Shown one piece after another: positions 1 through 8,439 of a stretch of DNA of 64,000 nt. A model generated the notes under the pieces. That model saw nothing but the letters and a program-made list of their open reading frames with translations, was not told the origin of the DNA and made no database searches. Source of the DNA: Treponema sp. (GTDB taxonomy: Bacteria; Spirochaetota; Spirochaetia; Treponematales; Treponemataceae). Every line of letters starts with the position of its first letter. The stretch's first letter is position 1. The position numbers and the translations under genes were made by a program. Where the stretch lies: positions 1 through 64,000 of the forward strand of contig JAFYZU010000024.1 in assembly GCA_017548565.1 (NCBI GenBank), read 5' to 3'.

Positions 1-318
1 AAAATTATCTTCCGGAACATTTTCCTCATAAAATGAACCGCCCTGAACTATTTCATAATCAAGCGGTATGTCAGAAAGCTCCTGGCCTTCTTCAATCAGC
101 TCCTTTAACTTTTCAAGATTGTTTGTACGAAGCTTGTAATAGTAATAATTCGGTTTTACGGATTCTTTATCTGCACCGCGGTAATTTTTTAAGCTGAAAG
201 GATTTTCTTTCCTGCTTCCAAGAACAATTCCTTCTTCTTTTTCAAGAGGAACATTTTTCTGACAGGATAAACTGAAAAGGCACAATAATGCCGTAAAGAA
301 TGGAATAACTTTTTTCAT
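1..318 (-). CDS. Probable lipoprotein, partial (C-terminus outside window)
   Basis: The reading frame is open from an ATG at 318 to the first base of the window, so 106 codons of the N-terminal part are visible. The first 19 residues are a lipoprotein signal: MKK, a hydrophobic stretch, then a spirochaete-style lipobox ending LSC at Cys19, followed by QKN. The mature part is charged and rich in Glu, Lys and Tyr, with no domain I recognise. A GGGAG ribosome site lies 8 bases before the ATG and a good promoter lies upstream. Function unknown; location inferred to be membrane-anchored. Confidence 0.7.
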   Translation of the reverse strand, partial: MKKVIPFFTALLCLFSLSCQKNVPLEKEEGIVLGSRKENPFSLKNYRGADKESVKPNYYYYKLRTNNLEKLKELIEEGQELSDIPLDYEIVQGGSFYEENVPEDNF

Positions 319-347
319 AACTCTGACTCCCTGTTTCTTTTTCTATA

Positions 348-376
348 ATTTTAAATTAGGAGGACTGTATTGTCAA
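348..376 (-). promoter_or_regulatory. Sigma70-type promoter for the 1-318 lipoprotein
   Basis: On the minus strand TTGACA (376-371), a 17-base spacer, then TAAAAT (353-348). The predicted start near 341 gives a leader of about 23 bases that contains the GGGAG site. This conventional leader contrasts with the leaderless genes nearby. Confidence 0.6.
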
Positions 377-475
377 GAAAATAAATCATTTTTATCAAAA
401 CAAATATAAACAATTTTTATCCATGCCATATATTCCTGTAACTGTACGCATATACAATAATATTCCAGTTTATGC

Positions 476-481
476 TATATT
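476..481 (+). promoter_or_regulatory. -10 box placing transcription start at the DTW-gene ATG
   Basis: TATATT ends six bases before the ATG at 488, so the expected +1 falls on or beside the start codon. The -35 is poor (TACAAT around 453-458). No Shine-Dalgarno is visible before the ATG. Confidence 0.4.
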
Positions 482-487
482 TATTCT

Positions 488-1168
488 ATGAGTGAACGAT
501 GCTACAAATGCTTTAAACCAATTTCAAACTGTCTGTGCAAATATACAAAAGAACTTGATACAGGGGTAAAATTTGTCCTTCTTATGCATCCCAAAGAATT
601 CCGAAGACAGAGGACAGGAACAGGTAACATTGCCCATATCAGTTTAAAAAATTCACAGATTATAGTTGGTATTGATTTTTCAAAAAACGAACAGCTTCAG
701 TCACTTTTAAACAATCCTTCGTACTATCCTGTGCTTATGTATCCCGGAGAAAATGCATGGACAATCAGAAACGAAGAATTCAAAAATCAGCTTATAAACA
801 AAACTCTTCTGGTAATAATTCTTGACGCAACGTGGTTCTGCGCAAAAAAGATGATTCAGCATAATCCTTTTTTACTTGAATTGCCTCAGGTTTCTTTTAC
901 AAACACGTATTCTTCAATCTTTACGTTCAAGCGCGAACCAAAGCCTGAATATATTTCAACCGTTGAATGCTGTTATTATTTTATAAAGGAACTTCAGCAG
1001 ATAGGAGTTATAAATGAGTCAATAAATCCCGAACCGATGATGGACGCTTTTAAACAGATGATTAAAGATCAGCTTACTGCAGAAAATGAACGAATAATGG
1101 GTCTACGCCCAGGAACCCATTCTTATGATAACAAATATACGAAGCTAAAAGAAATACCGAATTTTTAA
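488..1168 (+). CDS. DTW-domain protein, probable tRNA-uridine aminocarboxypropyltransferase
   Basis: 226 aa. Seen: an N-terminal zinc-like Cys cluster (Cys5, Cys8, Cys15, Cys17), then the family signature around HP(34-35)...R..TGTG, and the diagnostic D-x-T-W as Asp113-Ala-Thr-Trp116. The DTW family (TapT/YfiP, TSR3 superfamily) transfers the 3-amino-3-carboxypropyl group of SAM to uridine in tRNA (acp3U), so a cytoplasmic tRNA-modification role is likely; the modified position is inferred. Length fits bacterial members. Transcribed alone, divergent from the lipoprotein, apparently without a leader. Confidence 0.8.
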   Translation: MSERCYKCFKPISNCLCKYTKELDTGVKFVLLMHPKEFRRQRTGTGNIAHISLKNSQIIVGIDFSKNEQLQSLLNNPSYYPVLMYPGENAWTIRNEEFKNQLINKTLLVIILDATWFCAKKMIQHNPFLLELPQVSFTNTYSSIFTFKREPKPEYISTVECCYYFIKELQQIGVINESINPEPMMDAFKQMIKDQLTAENERIMGLRPGTHSYDNKYTKLKEIPNF

Positions 1169-1198
1169 TTTAAATTTTAAACTTATAGTTCAATTTTA

Positions 1199-1227
1199 TT
1201 GAATAAATCTCTATATATAGGTAAAAT
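1199..1227 (+). promoter_or_regulatory. Sigma70-type promoter of the gltA operon
   Basis: TTGAAT (1199-1204), 17-base spacer, TAAAAT (1222-1227). The leader is about 33 bases and contains the strong GGAGG site just before the gltA ATG. Confidence 0.55.
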
Positions 1228-1266
1228 TACACAATCTCAAAACAACATTTAATAACGGAGGCGCCT

Positions 1267-2628
1267 ATGGCAATCACAAAAGAAGAAATGGCTATCTTAA
1301 AAAAGCTAGAAAGCCTTGCTGTACATAATGATCCTATTGACCCTGCTTTGTATACCAAATATGACGTCAAACGGGGATTAAGAAATGCAAACGGAACCGG
1401 TGTTTTAGTTGGTCTTACAAGAATCGGTGATGTTGTCGGATATGAAATTCAGGATGGTAAAAAAATAGCAATCCCGGGTAAACTCATCTACCGCGGATAT
1501 AACGTAGAAGATCTTATAAAGGATGCCGAAAAAAACAATCAGTTCGGATTTGAACAATGTGCATATCTTCTGCTTTTTGCTGAACTTCCGACAAAAGCAA
1601 AGCTCGAAAAATTCAACTCATATCTCGGAGAATGCAGGGTTCTTCCTTCAAACTTTACCGAAGACATGATTATGAAAGCACCTTCGAATAATATAATGAA
1701 TAAAATTGCACGCGGAGTTCTTGCCAGTTATTCTTATGATGATGATCCTGAAGGTCGTTCAGTAGGAAACATCATCCGTCAATGTGTTCAACTTATTGCA
1801 CGTTTTTCAACTCTTGCCGCTTACGGATATCAGGCAAAAAGACGCTACTATGATGATAAAAGCATGTACATTCATAATCCCAAGCCGGAGCTTTCAACTG
1901 CAGAAAACTTCTTAAGGCTTATCCGTTCCGATAAATCTTATACAAAGCTTGAAGCAGAAATTCTTGATCTTGCACTTATAATCCATGCAGAGCACGGTGG
2001 CGGAAACAACTCATCTTTAACCGTCCACGTAGTTTCTTCAACAGATACAGATACATATTCTGCAATTGCTGCGGCAGTCGGTTCTTTAAAGGGTAGACGT
2101 CATGGTGGTGCAAACATAAAAGTTATAGAAATGATGGATGACATCAAGGCAAATGTAAAGGACTGGTCAAACGAAAAGGAAATTTCTGCATATTTAACAA
2201 AAATTGCAAGAAAAGAAGCTTTCGATAGATCAGGCTTGATTTACGGTATGGGACATGCTGTTTACACAATCAGTGATCCGCGCGAAATCCTTCTTAAGGC
2301 AAAGGCAAAAGAGCTTGCAAAAGAAAAAGGATGCCTCGAAGAATTTGCACTTTATGATACGATTGAAAAACTTGCTCCGAATATCATCCGTGAAATACAT
2401 AATTCAGACAAACAGATTTGTGCAAACGTTGACTTTTATTCAGGCTTTGTTTATTCAATGCTCAACATCCCTCGTGAACTGTTCACTCCTATTTTTGCAA
2501 TTTCACGAATCGCAGGATGGTCGGCTCACAGAATTGAAGAAATTGTAACAGGCGGAAGAATCTATCGCCCTGCATACAAAAATGTTTCTGAAGAAAGACC
2601 ATTTATTCCTCTTGCAGATCGTAAATAA
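1267..2628 (+). CDS. gltA: Citrate synthase
   Basis: 453 aa, cytoplasmic, condensing acetyl-CoA with oxaloacetate. The three catalytic positions of the family are visible: His243 in HAEHGGGN, His330 in GHAVY, and Asp389 in NVDFYSG. The RRHGGAN loop that binds CoA/oxaloacetate is also present. The start has GGAGG five bases upstream. Treponemes usually lack a full TCA cycle, so the enzyme probably feeds 2-oxoglutarate or glutamate synthesis rather than respiration (inference). A 2-methylcitrate synthase activity cannot be excluded from sequence alone. The downstream pseudouridine synthase starts 3 bases after the stop, so the two are co-transcribed. Confidence 0.88.
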   Translation: MAITKEEMAILKKLESLAVHNDPIDPALYTKYDVKRGLRNANGTGVLVGLTRIGDVVGYEIQDGKKIAIPGKLIYRGYNVEDLIKDAEKNNQFGFEQCAYLLLFAELPTKAKLEKFNSYLGECRVLPSNFTEDMIMKAPSNNIMNKIARGVLASYSYDDDPEGRSVGNIIRQCVQLIARFSTLAAYGYQAKRRYYDDKSMYIHNPKPELSTAENFLRLIRSDKSYTKLEAEILDLALIIHAEHGGGNNSSLTVHVVSSTDTDTYSAIAAAVGSLKGRRHGGANIKVIEMMDDIKANVKDWSNEKEISAYLTKIARKEAFDRSGLIYGMGHAVYTISDPREILLKAKAKELAKEKGCLEEFALYDTIEKLAPNIIREIHNSDKQICANVDFYSGFVYSMLNIPRELFTPIFAISRIAGWSAHRIEEIVTGGRIYRPAYKNVSEERPFIPLADRK

Positions 2629-2631
2629 TAA

Positions 2632-3423
2632 ATGGAAAGAATAGATAAGCTTCTTTCACATGAAGGCTTCGGTTCCAGAAAAGACATTAAACGTCTCTTG
2701 CGCACAGAAGATGTTTTCGTAAATAACACTCAGATATTTGATCCTGGATTCCTTATTAATCCTGAATCAGATATTCTGAAAATTAACGAAGAACAGATTG
2801 ACCTTCATCAGAACATATATCTTATGATGAACAAAATCGAAAACACAGTCTGTTCAAACAAGGATGGAGAACACGAAACTGTTTTTGATCTTCTTGATGA
2901 AAAATATCATACACCGTATCTTCAGGAGCACCTTCATATTGTCGGACGCCTTGACATAGACACCGAAGGGCTTCTTCTTTTTACGACAGATGGAGCGTTA
3001 ACTCACCGGCTCATCTCGCCTAAATCTCATGTTACAAAAACCTATCTTTGTATTCTGGAAAAAAATGAAACGGAACAGAGCAGAAAAAACATTGAAGCAC
3101 AGTTCGAAAAGGGAATTATAATTCCACCAGAGGATAATGACGATGAAGTTCAATGTCTGCCCGCTTCAGTTACATGGCCTTCAGAAAAAGAAATTCAAAA
3201 GCATCTTGTAAACAGCTCATATAAAGGAAATATACCGGACGCTGCCCTTCTTACAATCTTTGAGGGAAAATATCATCAGGTAAAAAGAATGTTCCGCGCA
3301 GTAAACAACAAAGTGATTTTTTTAAAAAGAATTACCACCGGCAGCCTGAAGCTCGCCCCATCCCTATCTCCAGGCGAATATAGAGAACTTACGAAGGATG
3401 AGATTTTATCTCTTGTTAAATAA
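2632..3423 (+). CDS. rsuA: RsuA-type rRNA pseudouridine synthase
   Basis: 263 aa. An N-terminal S4 RNA-binding domain (about residues 1-60, DKLLSHEGFGSRKD) is followed by the RsuA/RluB catalytic core with GRLDIDTEG; Asp108 is the catalytic aspartate. The RsuA family isomerises one uridine in 16S rRNA (U516 in E. coli), while RluB/E/F act on 23S, so the exact target is inferred. It is longer than E. coli RsuA because of an acidic insert around residues 160-205. Translation is probably coupled to gltA, three bases away, since no separate promoter is evident. Confidence 0.8.
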   Translation: MERIDKLLSHEGFGSRKDIKRLLRTEDVFVNNTQIFDPGFLINPESDILKINEEQIDLHQNIYLMMNKIENTVCSNKDGEHETVFDLLDEKYHTPYLQEHLHIVGRLDIDTEGLLLFTTDGALTHRLISPKSHVTKTYLCILEKNETEQSRKNIEAQFEKGIIIPPEDNDDEVQCLPASVTWPSEKEIQKHLVNSSYKGNIPDAALLTIFEGKYHQVKRMFRAVNNKVIFLKRITTGSLKLAPSLSPGEYRELTKDEILSLVK

Positions 3424-3468
3424 AGTCAGTTAAGTTAAAATTAATCATCAGATTATAAGGAATAAAAA

Positions 3469-5145
3469 ATGACAGACATTGAAATTGCACAGGCCAATGT
3501 AATGGCGCCAATCACAGAAATCGCACAAAAAATCGATATTCCGGAAGATAAACTTGAACTCTACGGAAAATATAAAGCAAAGATTACTTTTGATGAACTT
3601 AAAACTCTCCAGGAAAAGGCTGCAAAAAAAAGCGGAAAGCTCATTCTTGTAACTGCTGTAACTCCGACTGCTGCAGGAGAGGGAAAATCAACTGTTTCCA
3701 TTGGTCTTGCTGACGGTATCAGAAAAATCGGTAAAAAATCAGTTGTTGCTCTTCGTGAACCTTCCTTAGGACCATGCTTTGGTGTAAAAGGCGGTGCATG
3801 CGGCGGCGGTTATGCACAGATAGTTCCAATGGAGGATATCAACCTTCACTTTACCGGCGACATTCATGCAATCTCAATAGCAAACAATTTAATAGCTGCC
3901 CTCATAGACAATCATCTTCAGCAGGGAAATGAACTTAACATAGATCCAAGAACAATTTCCTGGAAACGCTGCGTTGATTTAAATGACCGTGCATTAAGAA
4001 ACATCACAATCGGTTTGGGCGGAAGACTTCAGGGAGTTCCACGTGAAGATCATTTTTCAATTGCAGTTGCTTCTGAAATTATGGCAATTGTCTGTCTTTC
4101 GAAAACAATCACTGAGCTTAAACAAAGGATAGACCGGATTGTAATCGCTCAGAATTATAATAAAGAAAATGTTACGTTCGGTCAGCTCAAATGTACCGGA
4201 GCAGTTGCCTCTTTATTAAAGGATGTAATCAAACCTAATCTTGTTCAGACTCTTGAAAAAACACCGGCCTTTGTTCACGGAGGACCTTTTGCTAATATTG
4301 CGCATGGATGTAACAGTGTTAATGCAACAATCTGTGCACTTGCGACCGGTGATTATGTCGTTACCGAAGCGGGATTTGCAGCAGATCTTGGTGCTGAAAA
4401 ATTCCTCGACATTAAATGCCGTTCTGCAGGTTTAAAACCAGATGCAGTAGTTATTGTTGCTACAATCCGTGCGCTTAAAATGCATGGCGGTGTTGCAAAA
4501 GCAGATTTAAATAAACCTGATTGTACGGCCCTAGAAAAAGGCTTTGAAAATCTTAAAACTCATATTGAAAATATTTCCAAATTCGGACTTAAAGCAGTGG
4601 TTGCCGTAAATAAATTCATTACAGATACAGACGAAGAAATAAATCTTTTACAAAAGCTTTGCAGTCAGATTGGAACAAATGCAGTTTTGAGCGAAGGATG
4701 GGGAAAAGGCGGAGAAGGAGCAAAAGCTCTTGCAGAAGCAGTTGTAAAGATTGCAGACAGCGGAGAATCAAAATATCATCCTCTTTACGAGCTTGACCTT
4801 CCGCTCGCAGAAAAAATCAGCACTATAGCAACTCAGATTTACAGAGCCGAAAAAGTTGAATTCGATTCTTCAGCGTTGAAAAAATTAAAGACCTTTGAAG
4901 AGAACGGTTACGGTAAGCTTCCTGTTTGTATTGCAAAAACACAGAATTCAATCAGCCATGATCCGAAACTCATCGGAGCACCGAAAAACTATATTTTCCC
5001 TGTAAGAGATGTTCAATTGTACGCAGGCGCCGGATTCGTTGTTGCACTTGCCGGAGACATCATGACAATGCCAGGTCTTCCAAAAGCACCTGCCGCACTT
5101 GATATTGATGTAGACGATGATGGAGTAATCAGCGGATTATTCTGA
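3469..5145 (+). CDS. fhs: Formate--tetrahydrofolate ligase
   Basis: 558 aa, a full-length member of the family. It makes 10-formyl-THF from formate, THF and ATP. The P-loop TPTAAGEGKST lies at residues 65-75, followed by the conserved REPSLGPCFGVKGGA segment and LHFTGDIHAI. It supplies one-carbon units for purine and fMet synthesis; in reductive-acetogenic treponemes it is also part of the methyl branch, but nothing here proves acetogenesis. AAGGAAT precedes the ATG. The last 9 bases overlap the convergent gene on the minus strand. Confidence 0.95.
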   Translation: MTDIEIAQANVMAPITEIAQKIDIPEDKLELYGKYKAKITFDELKTLQEKAAKKSGKLILVTAVTPTAAGEGKSTVSIGLADGIRKIGKKSVVALREPSLGPCFGVKGGACGGGYAQIVPMEDINLHFTGDIHAISIANNLIAALIDNHLQQGNELNIDPRTISWKRCVDLNDRALRNITIGLGGRLQGVPREDHFSIAVASEIMAIVCLSKTITELKQRIDRIVIAQNYNKENVTFGQLKCTGAVASLLKDVIKPNLVQTLEKTPAFVHGGPFANIAHGCNSVNATICALATGDYVVTEAGFAADLGAEKFLDIKCRSAGLKPDAVVIVATIRALKMHGGVAKADLNKPDCTALEKGFENLKTHIENISKFGLKAVVAVNKFITDTDEEINLLQKLCSQIGTNAVLSEGWGKGGEGAKALAEAVVKIADSGESKYHPLYELDLPLAEKISTIATQIYRAEKVEFDSSALKKLKTFEENGYGKLPVCIAKTQNSISHDPKLIGAPKNYIFPVRDVQLYAGAGFVVALAGDIMTMPGLPKAPAALDIDVDDDGVISGLF

Positions 5146-6468
5146 TTTTTCTTCACCTGTTTCTTTTGCCGCAACCTTAAGACGATTCACTTCCTTTTGC
5201 AGTTCCAGAGTCTTCTGGTTCTGCTTAACAACCTTTTGTGCAAGAAGCTTTGAAAGGAAAATTCCATAATGTGGATTTTTCCTGATAAGATTTACAAAAG
5301 AAACCTTTGGAATTTTAATCAGTTTTCCTTTTCCTGCTGACATGATAGTTGCCGAGCGTCTGTCGTTCAGTAAGAATGCCATTTCGCCTATGAACATATC
5401 ATTCGGAGTTAAAACAGAGATGAGCTTTCTGTCAGAATAAACACCGTATCTTCCTGAAACAATGAAATATAAATCTGTAGACGGCTCATTCTGATAGCAG
5501 ACAATATCGTGTTTGTTATATTCGATGGATGCAAACGGAATCATAATTCCTGGAACACTGTTAGATTCATCCTTCTGATTATCTATAGCAAAGGTTACTT
5601 CATTTCCTTTTTCATTATATGACATGTATTTTACCATACTCTTCGAAAGGAACATCCCCCGCCCGTGAGTATCCTCTGTAAAATCAACATTCATCCTTGA
5701 TTTCCAGTCAAAGCCGTCCCCTTCATCCTTTATACAGAAAACTGATGAATCCTGACCGATTGAATAAGAAATCCTGATTCTTTTTGCTGCTATCTGCGGG
5801 TCTTTACATTTTTCTTTTATAAGATCAAGAATATTTCCGCCGCTTTCAAGACATGCAGTTTTTTCTTCATAAGAGATTTTACAGTTACCATGTTCGAGTG
5901 CATTTGTAAGAAGCTCCATCATTGTTGTCTGAAGCGTAAAACGTCCTTCTGCATTGATTCTGTTTGTACTGTAAAGATAGTTAACCAGAAAACTTGTGAA
6001 CAGTCTTATATCATTAGGATCATTTTCACTTACAAAACCACCCTTTTCTTCACCACCGATTACTTCCTGCATGCCGCGGTTAAAAAGGAATTTCTGATTG
6101 CTCCACAAGATTCTCAAAAGCCTGTCAAAATTATCCTTAAACGATTGAACGGTCTGAACAATAAGAATATTAGGATCCTTCTGTTCTTCCATTTCCTGAA
6201 CTTTTTTACTGTTTTCAACAACAGCAATAATTCCACCATTATGAAGCCACGGGTCAGATTTAATTGCACTGATAACGCGATGACAATCTATATCCTTTGA
6301 CGTAAAATCCAGCAGTTTGATTTCGGGCAGCTCATAATCGATAAAGCTTAACGATTCATCTGTATCAGGACAAAAAATAGGATCAAAATAGTCGGAATAC
6401 TTTCTGCATACTGTTTTTGTTACTTCAAGAATTTCTTTGTTTGTTGATGAAATAAGAATTTTTTTCAT
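5137..6468 (-). CDS. Receiver-like / GHKL ATPase / cyclic-nucleotide-binding regulatory protein
   Basis: 443 aa with three recognisable segments. Residues 1-120 resemble a response-regulator receiver fold but the acidic pocket is not clearly complete. Residues about 165-300 are a GHKL ATPase of the anti-sigma (RsbW-like) type: the N-box MMELLTNALEHGN and the G box DEGDGFDW are clear, and no His-phosphotransfer helix is seen. Residues about 305-420 are a Crp-like cNMP-binding domain with FIGEMAFLLNDRRSA. A charged coiled-coil tail ends the protein. This suggests a cytoplasmic switch kinase or anti-sigma protein gated by a nucleotide; target and ligand unknown. It overlaps fhs tail-to-tail by 9 bases. 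Confidence 0.7.
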   Translation of the reverse strand: MKKILISSTNKEILEVTKTVCRKYSDYFDPIFCPDTDESLSFIDYELPEIKLLDFTSKDIDCHRVISAIKSDPWLHNGGIIAVVENSKKVQEMEEQKDPNILIVQTVQSFKDNFDRLLRILWSNQKFLFNRGMQEVIGGEEKGGFVSENDPNDIRLFTSFLVNYLYSTNRINAEGRFTLQTTMMELLTNALEHGNCKISYEEKTACLESGGNILDLIKEKCKDPQIAAKRIRISYSIGQDSSVFCIKDEGDGFDWKSRMNVDFTEDTHGRGMFLSKSMVKYMSYNEKGNEVTFAIDNQKDESNSVPGIMIPFASIEYNKHDIVCYQNEPSTDLYFIVSGRYGVYSDRKLISVLTPNDMFIGEMAFLLNDRRSATIMSAGKGKLIKIPKVSFVNLIRKNPHYGIFLSKLLAQKVVKQNQKTLELQKEVNRLKVAAKETGEEKSE

Positions 6469-6526
6469 TTTATACTATCACTTCTCTTAAAAAAATAAAT
6501 TTCGCTTATTATATTATCGGATGGTA

Positions 6527-6555
6527 TTGCGAAAAATCACAAAAAATAATAAATT
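6527..6555 (+). promoter_or_regulatory. Candidate promoter for tRNA-Arg
   Basis: TTGCGA (6527-6532), 17-base spacer, TAAATT (6550-6555), about 17 bases before the tRNA 5' end. The match is moderate. Confidence 0.35.
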
Positions 6556-6572
6556 AAACATAAACTTATTTC

Positions 6573-6646
6573 GACCCGGTAGCTCAGCTGGATAGAGCAT
6601 CCGCCTCCTAAGCGGAAGGTCGTGCGTTCGAATCGCATTCGGGTCA
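6573..6646 (+). tRNA. tRNA-Arg (anticodon CCU)
   Basis: 74-nt cloverleaf: acceptor GACCCGG (6573-6579) pairs TCGGGTC (6639-6645), D arm GCTC/GAGC, anticodon stem TCCGC/GCGGA with loop CTCCTAA, so the anticodon is CCT at 6607-6609 and reads AGG. The T arm is GTGCG-TTCGAAT-CGCAT. CCA is not encoded. A T-rich run follows. Confidence 0.95.
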
Positions 6647-6731
6647 TTCTTTTTTCCTGACTTTCATCTGTTTATTAACTGCATTTTATGGTTAATGCTA
6701 AAACAACGCTCCAGGTTTTCATACTTTTCTT

Positions 6732-7373
6732 TTAAATAATTGATGGAAAAGTATAGATTTCTTCTACTCCATTCACAAGTATTCCTCCCATGCCTAGTTC
6801 TAAGGGGAGGGATATGTCCATATCGTAGCGGTCTCCTGTGGCGAGGCATTCTTTAGGATTTACTTTAAGTATATGACAAGCTTCCATAAAAGGCTCTGTT
6901 GCGGGTTTGGATTTGTAACAGGTGTCGAGGCCTACTATATCCGGGAAATAAACAGAAATGCCTATTGCATCAAGTGTTTTTCGGGCAGTAAAAACAGGAT
7001 TGTTTGTTACACATATAAGCTTATATTTTTTTTGAAGGAGCTGCATTGTACAAATAAGTTCTTCATCACGGGAAAGAAAATCCTTTGGTTCCATCAAAGT
7101 TTTGCGCCACTCGACGCTTTGTTCAATTGAGATTCCGAAAGCAAGAAGTGTATTCCCAAGGCTGATTTTTTTTCCATTGTTTTCTTCAGCAAAGGATTTC
7201 CTGTAATCAGAAACCATCTTTCTTGCTTCATCAGCAGTAATTCCTTTTTCTTTTGCAAACTGACGTATCTGGCAGTCTACCTGTTCAAACGCGTACGAAG
7301 GATTTGTATAAAGCGTTGAATCAATATCAAAAATCAGGGCTTTCAATGACTCCGGGATTTTATAGATTTTCAT
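6732..7373 (-). CDS. HAD-family hydrolase (phosphatase)
   Basis: 213 aa from the ATG at 7373, chosen because this ATG overlaps the TAA of the upstream kinase (TAATG) and an in-frame extension would run back into that gene. HAD motifs: I is Asp16-Ile-Asp18-Ser-Thr20, II is VTNN, III is the Lys in KSKPATEPF, IV is GDRYDMD at about 180-186. The cap after motif I is helical, as in subfamily I (phosphoglycolate phosphatase or pyrimidine 5'-nucleotidase-like). Substrate unknown. It is the last gene of the prs operon, so a sugar-phosphate or nucleotide substrate is a reasonable guess. Confidence 0.8.
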   Translation of the reverse strand: MKIYKIPESLKALIFDIDSTLYTNPSYAFEQVDCQIRQFAKEKGITADEARKMVSDYRKSFAEENNGKKISLGNTLLAFGISIEQSVEWRKTLMEPKDFLSRDEELICTMQLLQKKYKLICVTNNPVFTARKTLDAIGISVYFPDIVGLDTCYKSKPATEPFMEACHILKVNPKECLATGDRYDMDISLPLELGMGGILVNGVEEIYTFPSII

Positions 7374-8437
7374 TATAATTTTTCCCAGGCAACTATTGCA
7401 TCCCCTAAAAGCTCGGCATCCAGACAATTCATAACTTCAATTTTAATTCCGATTTTTTCAAGGCGTGATTTTTTAAGCTTAAAATATTCTTCATCCTTTG
7501 CCTGACCGCCGGTTACTGTCATTACAGACGGAAATTCAAGGTGATTATCAGATGCAGTCTTTCGTAAAAGCTCAATTGCCTGAATGACTTTTTCAAGGCG
7601 TGGTTCATAATCAAGAGATGCGCTTTCTGAAATAAGAACTGAAAGATTCCATAAGCCGCTCTTTACCCCTGGAAGTGTTCTGATTCCTTCTGCATGAATT
7701 TCCTTATCAGTACAAAAATTAATTCCTTCAGAAGAACCGCATCTGTCACAGAGTGTATTCTTTTTAATCGTTCCGCAGCCGATGAGCCCCGCAATAAAAT
7801 CAGGACCTGTCCCAAAAACAGGAATTTTATCTAATCCTAAAAAATCACAGTTATTATCCGTCAGATTTCCGCAATTAGTTCCGCAAAGAACAAAATCCGG
7901 CAGCATATGTGATGAGATTCCAAAGCCTTCTAAAACATCAGCGTTCCAGTAAGCTGTTTCAAAACGTTTTTCAGGAAGAATCGTTACAGCATTTCCCGTC
8001 AACTGCCATATAAGATATTCAGGACCGGAAAACAATTTATTGGTTTCACCGAATTCATCAGGGAAAATATCCTTGAACAATAAAATGCGCGGAAGAAAAA
8101 TTGAATGCATAAATCTTTTTGTTTCTTCATCTGCTTCATCAGAAAGATTAATCTGACATTCGGGTGCTTCATTCCACCTTAAAGTCAATCCGTTTTCACT
8201 TACTAAGGTCGGACCGTTTCCAGAAACAGAGACAGCTTTTATCTGAACATCAGTTTTCTGATTTTTTAATTTATCGACTGCGCCTTTTAATGCCCAGATC
8301 CATCCTTCGGCAACAAAACGATTTTCCGGTGCAGAAAAAGGAATTGAGCAGTATGCAGTAACTTCGCCGCTTCGTGTTATAAAGGAAGCCTTGAGCGAAG
8401 TTGTCCCAATATCAACGGTAAGAACACATTCAGTCAT
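7373..8437 (-). CDS. Short FGGY/ASKHA-fold sugar-kinase-like protein
   Basis: 354 aa. The N-terminus has the ATPase phosphate-1 motif DIGTTSLK (Asp9-Lys16), then AVSVSGNGPTLV as in FGGY kinases. A phosphate-2-like FGTGPDFIAGLIGCG and a C-terminal VTGGQAKDE with LLGDAIVAW match the FGGY adenosine site. FGGY kinases (xylulose, glycerol, gluconate) are normally about 490-550 aa, so this is a reduced member. There is no frameshift, so it looks like a compact form rather than a broken gene. It is 3 bases from prs and overlaps the HAD gene by 1 base. Substrate not predictable. Confidence 0.65.
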   Translation of the reverse strand: MTECVLTVDIGTTSLKASFITRSGEVTAYCSIPFSAPENRFVAEGWIWALKGAVDKLKNQKTDVQIKAVSVSGNGPTLVSENGLTLRWNEAPECQINLSDEADEETKRFMHSIFLPRILLFKDIFPDEFGETNKLFSGPEYLIWQLTGNAVTILPEKRFETAYWNADVLEGFGISSHMLPDFVLCGTNCGNLTDNNCDFLGLDKIPVFGTGPDFIAGLIGCGTIKKNTLCDRCGSSEGINFCTDKEIHAEGIRTLPGVKSGLWNLSVLISESASLDYEPRLEKVIQAIELLRKTASDNHLEFPSVMTVTGGQAKDEEYFKLKKSRLEKIGIKIEVMNCLDAELLGDAIVAWEKL

Positions 8438-8439
8438 TA

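Noticed and set aside
2255-2548. 97-aa ORF inside gltA
   Set aside because: Shadow frame inside a well-supported gene; no ribosome site or family.
7373-8437. FGGY-like kinase as a broken gene
   Set aside because: The frame is intact with N- and C-terminal motifs and coupled neighbours, so a compact form is more likely than a pseudogene.
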